Shown: piece by piece, positions 18,819 to 27,070 of the stretch
How the letters are laid out: each line of letters begins with the position of its first letter
Numbering within the stretch: the first letter of the stretch is position 1
Origin: Chara braunii
Lineage: Eukaryota; Streptophyta; Charophyceae; Charales; Characeae
DNA length: 30,590 nucleotides
Direction: 5' to 3'
Assembly (NCBI GenBank): GCA_003427395.1
Contig: BFEA01000135.1
Coordinates: forward strand, 936,613 to 967,202
Notes under the pieces: model-generated
The model's database searches: none
What the model saw: only the letters and a program-made list of their open reading frames with translations
What the model was told of the DNA's origin: nothing
Position numbers and translations under genes: made by a program

Positions 18819-19045
18819 CCGTGTCCTGGCTGTAGTGGTTACGATACTTGGCTCTTGCGGCCGAGGTTGCCGGTTTGAGTCCGTGCTTGCACGGAGGACG
18901 GCTGATGCCCAGAGGTACTGATCCAATGACATTTGAAATTCACATCTCCAGCTATGGCAAAAAAAAGGGCCCACCAACTGGCCTAGCTCAGTTGGTAGAC
19001 ACCTGAACTGTTGAGACAGAGCCCGAGTTCGAACTTGATTCAAAG
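18819..19045 (+). repeat. double tRNA-like SINE candidate
   Basis: Two tRNA-like units lie in the same direction. Unit 1 (18819-18895): acceptor CCGTGTC against GCACGG with 6 of 7 pairs, A box GGCTGTAGTGG, anticodon stem TTGGC/GCCGA with a 7-base loop, B box GGTTTGAGTCC (18872-18882). Unit 2 (18977-19045): A box TAGCTCAGTTGG (18984-18995), B box GAGTTCGAACT (19025-19035), acceptor pairing lost. They are separated by about 80 bases with an A run. The downstream sequence to about 19200 may be the SINE body. Unit 2 is related to the piece at 8300-8371. Confidence 0.5.
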
Positions 19046-19734
19046 CACATAAGTAAAGTACTACAATTCTGAATGACGTACGGACCGTCTGTTCGGTGAC
19101 GATGATGACATCTGAAGGCCGTTGCCCTTATACTTGTGTTATGTTCAAGCTCTAAGCATGAACATGTACAAAGCATGAACATGGGCGTTCACAAGCCCAA
19201 GTTTGTGTTTTCACAGAATGAAGGCATCCAGTGGGGTATGCCTCCCTAAATGCCTCGATTTGCATGTGCCAGGTCAATCCATTGGAGTGAGCCTCTGCCT
19301 ATCACACCATTCAAACCATACACCTACACTTTTTTATCTTTTTTTTTTCCAGACCACCAGTACTTGGCCCATACATTGGCCGCAGGCCCCTCACGTGACT
19401 TCGGGGCTCTTGAACCGGAGCAAAATGGATGGCGGTGCCAGCCAAAAGAAAGTTGCACCGGCTCGTTTTTTTTTTTGGGCGCACAGCGTGTGTCCAGCAT
19501 CGGAGAAAAGTGCCTCGGAAGTACTGGTGGCTTAAACCACCAGTACCTCCGCCACTACGTGGCCGCGGCGCCCTCACCTGGACTTTCGGAGGCCCGCGCC
19601 GCGACTTAGGCCGTTAATTAAAAATTTCAACGGCCCCCGGCCCCCGAAAGTTGCGGTGCGCTAACGTTAATCACCACAGGTGTCAGCGTGGAACCCGCAT
19701 CACTTCGGAGGCCACAATTTTTTTTTTCAACGGT
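19046..19734. repeat. degraded repeat DNA with short hairpins
   Basis: GTACTGGTGG/CCACCAGTAC forms a 10 bp hairpin with a 6-base loop at 19521-19546. The same arm occurs inverted at about 19354 (CCACCAGTACTTGG). T runs at 19340 and 19467 and the GC-rich composition look like decayed foldback elements. Frames here are mutually overlapping on both strands and not convincing. Confidence 0.4.
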
Positions 19735-20200
19735 GGGGCTCGTTCGACACTCCTTGGGGCGTCCTCGGGGCCGAAGGAAGTTTCCTTGGGGATTTTCAAG
19801 GAAATTCCCGCCATCGTTCCACCTGTCCTCGGGGACGTCGCCCGAGGACATTTCCTTCGAACGATGTCAGACAAGAAAAAAGAAAAGAAAAGAAAAATCA
19901 AATGTGTTTGAGGCCTTCAGCCAATAGGGTGCCGCCACGATCCAGATTCTCGGTTGTAACGTCTCTCTACCAATGTGCCCGCTCCTCTCCGTGAAACGCG
20001 GATTCCTTTTGCCCAAGGGACCTCACGACCTCCTGAGGTCCCTTTGGCAAAAGGAAGAAATGGCTGGAGAATCCTCGGAGCCCAAGGAATTTCCTTCGCA
20101 GTGTTTTCACTTTTTTTTTTCCCGACTGCATCCCCGAGGATAGGTGGAACGAACAATTCCTCGGGAACTTGACGCGCCCGAGGAGTGTCGAACGAGCCCC
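19735..20200. mobile_element. GC-rich foldback element
   Basis: GGGGCTCGTTCGACACTCCT (19735) is matched by its perfect inverse ending at 20200. CGTTCCACCTGTCCTCGGGG (19815) is inverted at about 20131-20152 with one change. Inside is a very strong hairpin: CCTTTTGCCCAAGGGACCTCA-type arms at 20005-20025 and 20034-20054 pair at 20 of 21 positions across an 8-base loop. Non-coding; probably a foldback or MITE-type element with an internal secondary foldback. No target duplication was seen. Confidence 0.65.
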
Positions 20201-20680
20201 GGCGTCCCATGCCACGCACCACATGCCACGGCCCCCCCCCGCCGAGTTTTGCTTGTGGCGACAAAACTTTCTACAAGGCTGGGGCTGTGTACTGGTGATT
20301 ATATCTAACCTGCAGGTACCAGTTCAGCCATCTCCTCACTGTGGCCTTGTGCCTTCGGCCACCTTTTCTATGTTTTTCTTAATCCTTTTGTTTTTCTTTT
20401 CTTTTTAACAATCTTTTTTTATTTTTTTATTTTGAAAGAGTGACGGCCTGGAGATATCGTCATTGAACTGACCGGCCCAAGGTAATTCAGAATTGTAGTT
20501 TTTGCTCATCTGCTTCCAGTCGAGTTCGGACTCGGGTCTGTATTTCAAGAGTTTGGGGGGTGTACCGTCTCAGCTATATGCAGTAGGTCCAACTTTTCCC
20601 TCCATCCACCGTGCTCTTCTCCCCTATTAATTTTTTCGATTTTCTAAGGGCTATGGCCTTGAGATATCATCATTCAGGAG

Positions 20681-20682
<2 letters not shown>
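20201..20682. other. no gene; T-rich stretch and a short direct repeat
   Basis: 20360-20435 is mostly T with a few C/A. GGCCTGGAGATATCGTCATT (20446) recurs as GGCCTTGAGATATCATCATT (20655). CGAGTTCGGACTCG near 20520 is a small hairpin with some B-box likeness, but no A box is found, so no tRNA-like unit is called. Confidence 0.4.

Positions 20683-20717
<35 letters not shown>
20683..20717. repeat. 35-base G homopolymer at LINE-A 5' boundary
   Basis: An uninterrupted G run ends exactly where similarity between the two LINE-A copies begins. The length may not be assembled accurately. In the other copy the corresponding boundary has only a GGGGTGC-like start. Confidence 0.9.
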
Positions 20718-20984
20718 CGTGCCGGTTCGCGGCGCAAATTAGCGCTCGGTTCCGCGGCCGCCAGTTTAACCGGCCTGGACGCATGCCAGCCGCGCAGCCA
20801 TGCCTGCCGGCTATGGTAGTCGAGTCTAGCCCATGCCCTCCCCATTGCAGCTAGTCTGAACAATTGAGATTGATCAAGAATCCATTCGAGTGCAGAAGGA
20901 GATTAGTGATATGGTAACTAAGACCAAGAACTAAACTCAGCATACAAGGCAACTCAGTCCTCACCTAGTCAACCTAATCAAGTC

Positions 20985-22457
20985 ATGGACGAGAATGCTC
21001 AATCTGGTCCCAACACTCCAGGGGAACCCCATACCAGAGATGTTGGCATGGTTGGCGCGGAGATGGAAGCTGGAGATAGGGATATGCAACATCAGTCGAA
21101 CGAGGACGAGGATAATCAATTGCAGGACTGATGCCCACCCCCAGCCGTGACCAACTACTGGGTGGAGGAGGAGAGGGTACGTGATATGCTAGCAAAGTGT
21201 TTCGATGTTGGGATAATGCCGACCGGATGGGATATTGGAGAAATGCTGGAAGATGGGACAAAGGTACACTTTACACTAAACCCGGCATTGGATGGCATCA
21301 AGGTAAATTGGCTGAAGGAGCGGATGGCCACCATAATTTTCCAGGAGGGTTCAAAAACACTCCCCAAGAAAATTAAGGAGGATGTCATCGGAGCCTACGA
21401 AGACGTGTGGTCGGGAGAGGAGAGATTCAACCCTTACTAGAGGGAGGGTATGTATCGAGTCTAGCAATGTGCTGTCATACATTGCCAAGGAAGTTCGGGT
21501 GCCATAATGGATGAAGAGGGAACAATCAGCCACGGTGGAGCTCAGACAAAGATGGCAATCTGTGGCTTTCAAACCCTAGATGACCACGACAGAGATTCAA
21601 GAAGCTAGGTGAGAGGAGGCGAGGCAATACTTATGGATCCGATGCATCGATTCTGCTAGACGCGTATTGCTATCTGGAGGATGTCGTTGAGAGAGCGATA
21701 AGACTTGTTCGTAAAGTTTACCCATCGGAGAGGGACGCCTTGAAGCCACAACTGATTAATGTAAGGTTGGACATCGTCATAGAAGCTCTCCCGAGAATCA
21801 AGGAGACCATATCATTCACCACTTTCCAAGGTCAATTCGTTGAAGTACAAGTGGCAAATGCTCAAACGCCATGGTGTAGTCAATGCAGACACTACTTCCA
21901 CCGCGAAGACCAATGCCCTAAAAATCGACAACGACAACAAATCCCCACTGCTTCAACCAGGAGCCGACAGGGAGGAAGCGAGGGGGGCCAAGGTGGAAGC
22001 AATGGAAGTCAGGGTGGGGGGAATAAAGGACAGAAGAGAGATGGCGGCCAAGGAGATGGAGGTTGAGACTTCCCAAGGGAAGGAAGGAGCAGTCAAGGTG
22101 GCACCCAAATGGCGACGGTGGAAACCGATGAAGTGGGGTTCAACGCAGCGACGACACCAATGGAGTCAGAGCTCACCCTTCGGACGCTCGTTTGCTTCAT
22201 CCATGGCCAGCGGCGGAAGTAATCAAGTGAAATCAGGCTCATACCAAGGGAAGATGAAACCAAGAGGAACAGGGAAGGAAGACAATCAAGGAGCGTCATC
22301 CACGATAACTACAAACCCTATCTTCGACACTCCTGGACAAGGCGGGGAAGGATCTGCCGACCAAGGTAATCTTCCAGCAGGATGGAAACGCCCGTTCCTA
22401 CCCACAGGTAGGGTGATGGGACGTCTGCAAACCCCGACCAAAGACGGACAACAATGA
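20985..22457 (+). pseudogene. LINE-A copy 2 ORF1
   Basis: The start is taken at ATG 20985 (MDENAQSGPNTPGEP). An in-frame TGA at codon 49 (21129) precedes TNYWVEEERVRDMLAKCFDV, so ORF1 begins well before the first long open stretch (21147-21440). The conserved core FTLNPALDGIKVNWLKER follows, then a frameshifted middle and, from 21740, LINVRLDIVIEALPRIKET with a complete zinc knuckle CSQCRHYFHREDQC (CX2CX4HX4C, about 21875-21916). A Gly/Gln/Arg-rich tail follows, open in two overlapping frames to 22066 and 22457. The product is an RNA-binding ORF1 protein; broken here by at least two stops and two frameshifts. Confidence 0.75.
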
Positions 22458-22908
22458 AATCACAGAGAACGAAGTCGAGATCAAGGTAGAAGCCCCTCCC
22501 CAGAGGGCTCTATAGGAAAGCAACAATTCGAACAGGCTGGACGCCGGGCTACATAACTCACACCAACAAAATTGAGACTGAGACTAAGTGAGGGGATGAA
22601 AGATCTCCACATAAGAAAGGGGGTTGGGAGCTTCGACCCCAACAATGAGAAGACGGGTAGAAGTACCTAACGAGGCAAGCAAGCCAACGAACAGGAAGAG
22701 AAGACAACTCACGTCGAAGAAGGCACAAGACCAGGCTTAGACAAAATACTTCCTTCCCTTGCTTTTCATACCGTCTCATGAAGGTATATTCGATCTCGCA
22801 TGAGGCTCGTCTACAACAGAAACTGTCCTCCCATTTCTACAAATTTCAGGACCACCAATGTCGTTAAAGACATTCAGCATGACGAAATAACTATTTGGGC
22901 ACGACATT
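22458..22908 (+). pseudogene. LINE-A copy 2, ORF1-ORF2 junction, decayed
   Basis: No long frame, but just before the organelle insertion GPPMSLKTFSMTK, a stop and LFGHDI can be read, matching PPMTLDIPNVTCRLYGTDI of copy 1. This fixes the insertion point at codon level and shows that the ORF2 leader began upstream of it. Confidence 0.6.
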
Positions 22909-23080
22909 ACATCATATTATTATAGATGTAATAATCATCTAAATAAAACCATAACCTAATATACATACCTTATATAATTAATTCTATTTATTCGATATAT
23001 AGAATCTCTAGAAAAATTATATATATTTTTCGAGTTATTATAAAAGACTCGAAATAATTAAATAATGCAATCCAAAACTA

Positions 23081-23152
23081 AGGTCCTTGTCAGATTTGAA
23101 CTGACGACTTACGCCTTACCATGACGTTACTCTACCACTGAGTTAAAAAGAC
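23081..23152 (-). tRNA. trnT-GGU: plastid-type tRNA-Thr(GGU)-like sequence, probably a pseudogene
   Basis: The minus strand has D stem ACTC/GAGT, anticodon arm ACGTC-ATGGTAA-GGCGT with anticodon GGT, and T arm GTCAG-TTCAAAT-CTGAC with five perfect pairs. This is the layout of plastid trnT-GGU. The acceptor pairs at 6 of 7 (AGTCTTT with AAGGACC) only if one extra T after the stem is allowed. Relative to the usual plastid sequence, as I recall it, T-stem changes occur in matched pairs, so the source gene was diverged but under constraint. Inside nuclear repeat DNA it is presumably not expressed. Confidence 0.65.
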
Positions 23153-23239
23153 TAGTATTATAATCTAAAACAGAGATTGCATTTTTTATTCTTGCACCTT
23201 TTTTAGAAGAAAATTTCAAGAAAATTAAAGAAGTTCGAA

Positions 23240-23425
23240 AACTAGGGTTTAATTGTAGACAGGCAACAAAAACTACTAAGCTGAAGTCCGGTAGAGGCAG
23301 AGGGAATTTCCGTTGAAGCGGTGAAATGTGTAGATATCGGAAAGAATGGTTAAGACGAAAACACCCCGCTGGACTAATATTCATACTGAGAGATGAAAGC
23401 TAAGGGAGTGAATGGGATTAGATAC
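23240..23425 (+). rRNA. rrn16: plastid-type 16S rRNA fragment, decayed
   Basis: Recognisable are AGAGGGAATTTCC, GAAGCGGTGAAATGTGTAGA, TATCGGAAAGAA, CTGAGAGATGAAAGCTAAGG and GAATGGGATTAGATAC. This is the 690/790 region of bacterial-type small-subunit rRNA, with plastid-like wording (GAATGGGATTAGATAC). Differences from the usual plastid sequence are mostly C to T or G to A. Weaker similarity (TAGCTAA, AACGAGATTGAAATGTCAAA) may continue to about 23555. It is an internal fragment only, so non-functional. A mitochondrial or foreign-plastid source cannot be excluded. Confidence 0.65.
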
Positions 23426-23828
23426 TAACTGTAAACAAATCAAATAAATACTAATATATTTATATTATGGTTTTTATTGTCTAGCTAATGAGAACTTATC
23501 TATGAATGTAATCACGCATTTTTGTTAACGAGATTGAAATGTCAAACCTACTTTAGAAGTAAGAAAAACCAGAATTTTATGAACCACTCAATTAGTCTCA
23601 TCCATTATAATAAAGAGTTTTCAAGAAACCTTAGTTCTTCGGTGGATTCTTGAAGGCGCCTTGTAAGAACGACGTTTGACAAAAAAAAAATAGTTTATAT
23701 TAATCTTTATCTGCCGAAATACAGGGTGCTTCGAAAAGCAAAGATTTGCTAGAAAAAAAAAAATGGTCTTAATAAGTTAGTCGAATCAAATCGTAATTTT
23801 TCTCATTATCGTTGGTGGTAAGAATATA

Positions 23829-24134
23829 CATATGAGATGCATTCCGGACGTCCCCATGTCAAAATTCTTCGTCAAGAAAACAGGTACAAAAGTCAAATTC
23901 TATACACCTCTGATAGATGCAAGGGTGATCCAAGAAGCTATCGTCCGATTAGTCCAAAACGAACTTCACGTGATCCCATCGGACTGGCTTGCACAGCTAG
24001 AGCGCCCGAAACTCTATAAGATTTCTAGTTCAGGAAAACTTGATGTTTCTGTCTTGGGAAAGCTTGCGTTAAAAATTCCCAAGATCAGGTCCCTCACGTT
24101 GGATCCATTTCGCTTGTTCCTTACTCAAAAATGA
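23829..24134 (+). pseudogene. LINE-A copy 2 ORF2 leader module
   Basis: About 100 residues with MRCIPDVP, VKFYTPLIDARVIQEAIVRL, IPSDWL and GKLALKIPKIRSL, ending FLTQ then Lys and a TGA. Copy 1 has the same module (LFTPLLDARIAQDVLIRLV, FPREWL, HKIPKLRVL, FLTQ) and reads on without a stop into the endonuclease. The stop here (24132) is therefore secondary. The function of this pre-endonuclease module is not known to me. Confidence 0.65.
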
Positions 24135-24984
24135 GATAAAGGTCTCAGATTAGTAGGTACCCGTGACCAATCCAGATCCTTGGTTGCGTCAGTCCACATT
24201 CAGTCAGCTGTGGTTACACTGCATAGAAATGCTAAATGTAAATATTATAACGTGGAACGTCAGAGGGTTGGGGGATTCGAACGGTCGTCATAAACGAAGC
24301 AGGATAAAGTTGTGGATGCACGAGAAGCAGTTAGACTTCCTATGTCTTCAGGAGACAAACTTGGATGAGGTAGCGGTTGCAAGCTTGGGGGCGTGGTGGG
24401 ATGGTCCTCAGATATGGGCGGCATCTGTCACGATGGGTATAAGGGGACGAACTACCATTTTATTAGTAATGCACAGGAAGTTTGATGCAAAATGTTGGAC
24501 TATGACGTGGATTGTTGGGATAAATGGTTTGGATCCTGCTTCTGTCATCAGGGGTAGCATGGACAATTGTCACAATGTATGTGCCTGCAAAGAAGTCAGA
24601 AGGAGGCAGTTCCTATGAGAATCTTATGGATATCGTACCATACGTAGATCATGTGGTGTTGGGGACTGAAATGTATCCTTGGATGACATTAACCCAGTCT
24701 TTTCAGATCACCACGTTGGACTAGAAATAAACGACTCAGAGCTTATGGATGTAGTTGCCAAACTGGACCTAATAAATGTTTATCGTCAGTTGGCCCCAAC
24801 TAGTCCGGGGTCTACTTGCTTCTCAGCACAAGTCCTTTCGGGACACCACATATCAGCACATAGACCGAACTTCTTCTTCACGAGCAAATCAATTCGGACT
24901 AATATAGTGGACGTTGCCACCATGCCCCACCCCATTTCAGACCATAACCCGGTAATACAGTTCCTATGGGGAGACAAACCGTAG
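24135..24984 (+). pseudogene. LINE-A copy 2 endonuclease
   Basis: From ATG 24229 (MLNVNIITWNVRGLGD) through LWMHEKQLDFLCLQETNLDE and GAWWDGPQIW, then frame changes at about 24450 and 24690. The later motifs read VLGD, a stop in place of Trp, N, then LDDINPVFSDHHVGLEI and VYRQLAPTSPGSTCF, ending with PHPISDHNPVIQFLWGDKP, in which SDHNPV holds the catalytic Asp-His. All landmarks of an APE-type LINE endonuclease are present, but spread over three frames. Confidence 0.8.
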
Positions 24985-25588
24985 AGAGGGAAAAAGATCT
25001 TTCTGCCTAAACGAACGGACGATAAGAGACCCAGGTGTCCAAACATGGGTAACCAAACACCTTTGAGAATGACACAAACACCCACTCCTGTTCCAGTCCA
25101 CCTCAGAATGGTGGGATGCAAACACAATATTTACGTCGAATATGTTAAGTATCGTTTCCAAAATACTAGTCCTGGATTTGAATAAGGAGGAGGAGGCGGT
25201 CAGGAAGGCCATAGAGGAACCAAAGGGGCGAGTAACGGACTTACCGGTCAAGTCAAGCGAAGCACATTGGTGGCAAGAGGAACGAGCAATTAGCATGAGA
25301 AAATGAGATAAAATTCAGGAAAAGAAATCAGATAGACGGGTGAAAATTTGGAGGCTAGTTGGGATAGAAATGGAGGATATAATTTCTAAGTCTACTTTCC
25401 GACGACTCTTGCCCAGACATAGTCACCAAGAGATGAAATAATTGACTCACCCGTTCAATGACAAAGCACCGGTAGTAGTCTCGTCGACATAGATGAGTCA
25501 GTATGCGGAACTCTATTACCATGATATTCTGGCTTCTCGTACAAACGTTGCAAAATATATATACCGGATAGAATGACAAGTCGGATCT
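24985..25588 (+). pseudogene. LINE-A copy 2, endonuclease-RT linker
   Basis: No long open frame, but AHWWQEERAISMRK (about 25260-25303) corresponds to AHWWGAVRAKHMRTW of copy 1. It continues as IQEKKSDRRVKIWRLVGIEM. Open frames on the minus strand (24786-25609) are antisense shadows. Confidence 0.6.
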
Positions 25589-26665
25589 TTGGGATGTAGT
25601 GAGGTTCAACTGACAACAAAAACCCGCCTAGATCTAGACAGACCAGTAACGGACGTGGAAGTTTGGCATGCCCTCAAATCCATGGCCCGGGGCAAGGCCC
25701 CCGACTCCAATGAAACGACAATAGAGTTCTACTGTATGTTCTGGCAGGAACTAAAGGAACCATCAATCACATTATACAAAGACATTCTTACCGGGGGAAA
25801 TCGGACCTCAAACATGAGATACGGCATAATCACACTGCTCTACAAAAATAGACGCAAAAACGAAGTGTGAAACTAGCGCCTAATATCCAGACTGGACGTA
25901 TCCTATAAGATCCTGGCCAAGACATTGACAAGGAGATTGAGACACTACCTCCTGGACCTTGTAGAAAAGGATCAGGCGGCATTTGTGAAGGGAAGCTCGA
26001 TCTTCGACAACATTGTCACATCAATTGAGATGTTGAAGCTTACGAAAAAGGAAGACCGACCTCTCTCTATCCTTCAGCTAGATTTGGAAAAAGCGTATGA
26101 TAGAGTCTATTGGGCATTCGTACTGACCAACCCTAGGAAAATAGGATTCGGGAACAACTTTTGTAAGTGGGTTATTACACTGTACACACAATCCACAACA
26201 ATGGTTATGGTGAACAGTTATCTATCACAACCCTTTTACCTTACACGCTCGTTGAGACAAGGTTGTCCATTGACTCTCCTGGTTTTCGTAGTACAATTAG
26301 TGACCATCCTTTGCAATATAAGAAGTCGTCCAAAAATAGTAGGATTAACGCTGGCTCAATCCAAGTGCAAAGTCAAAGCTTTGACCAACGACCTCTTTGC
26401 AATCTGGGAAAACTCGGAAGTCTCGCTAAATGCGCTCGAGGAAGTGCCGAATGAGTATGCCATATTATTAGAAGCGGCGATTAATTGGAAAAAGCTGGTG
26501 TATTTTCTCCTTCACTCTATGGCATTAAAGGTCGACTGGGGCATGAACAAGATACAAGTGGGCGAAGCAGAAAGATTCTTGGGGGTAATGGTTTCTCTAG
26601 ACAATTGTGAGAATAAGCCGGAGGAAGAAATTCATATCAAGATCATGACCAAAATCTCATCTTAG
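25589..26665 (+). pseudogene. LINE-A copy 2 reverse transcriptase
   Basis: Two frames joined near 25870-25925. The first has SMARGKAPDSNETTIEFY and YGIITLLYKN. After a TGA and a frameshift, YKILAKTLTRRLRHYLL, DQAAFVKGSSIFDN, QLDLEKAYDRVYW (first catalytic Asp, residue 53 of the 246-residue frame), SLRQGCPL, then ALTNDLFAIWEN where YADD is expected, and AERFLGVMVSLDN. The first Asp of the DD pair is Asn (GAC to AAC, about 26387), so the enzyme is inactive independently of the frameshift. Fingers, palm and start of thumb are all recognisable. Confidence 0.9.
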
Positions 26666-27066
26666 GGTCCAACTCGCCACCTTTCAATCTTGGGTAGATC
26701 AGCGGTGGTGAATGTCTCCTTATTCTCCCTGTTTTGGTTTATCGGAATGGTCCTCCTTTTGAGTCATTCATTGGCCTCCTTCATCTGAAGACTAGATGCA
26801 AAGTTCATTTGGAAACCAAGAGCCGAAAAGGACAAAGGTTTTATTACTAAGGTAGTCTGGGAGGTCATTACCTGTGCACGGGAAGAGGGAGGCCTAGGAG
26901 TCACAGACCCAAGCAAAAGGAACTGCATGCTATTGGCAAAGTGGGTGGTGAAGGCGGTGAATGGTGAAGATGCAAATGACTGGATCCAGATGGGAGGACA
27001 TATCCTGGCGATAGAGTGGGGATTAAAGCATCCGGAAGACGTGTGACTTAGTCTTCAATTGGACTC
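26666..27066 (+). pseudogene. LINE-A copy 2 thumb/post-RT region
   Basis: After the TAG at 26663 the sequence still reads LSILGRSAVVNVSLFSLF, RLDAKFIWKPRAEKDKGF, AREEGGLGVTDPSKRN and MGGHILAIEWGLKHPEDV. It is then cut by the LTR-like insertion in the codons for LQLDSF. The downstream continuation LNRRISSRFWADV is at 29797. Confidence 0.75.
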
Positions 27067-27070
27067 CTTC

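Larger units (their letters stand above)
22909..23828. other. organelle-derived insertion (NUPT-like) inside LINE-A
   Basis: A sharply AT-rich block separates LFGHDI from HMRCIPDVP of the LINE leader. Copy 1 reads GTDI-A-MRNIPDI without a gap, so nothing is missing from the target. The four-base ACAT lies at both edges (22909-22912, 23828-23831). The block contains a plastid-type tRNA-Thr in minus orientation and a 16S-like rRNA segment in plus orientation, neighbours not expected in a normal plastome, which points to a rearranged or composite insertion. The rest (22913-23080, 23560-23828) is intergenic-like with small hairpins. Confidence 0.7.

Noticed and set aside
19203-19994. Several 80-120 residue frames on both strands
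   Set aside because: Mutually overlapping, they pass through T or A runs and through inverted-repeat arms. Composition explains them.
20515-20535. B-box-like CGAGTTCGGACTCG as a tRNA or SINE
   Set aside because: No A box at the right distance and no acceptor pairing; better described as a small hairpin.
22909-23828. Window as part of a plastid genome with working trnT and 16S rRNA
   Set aside because: The rRNA is an internal fragment, the two genes are wrongly placed, and the block is embedded in LINE codons on both sides.
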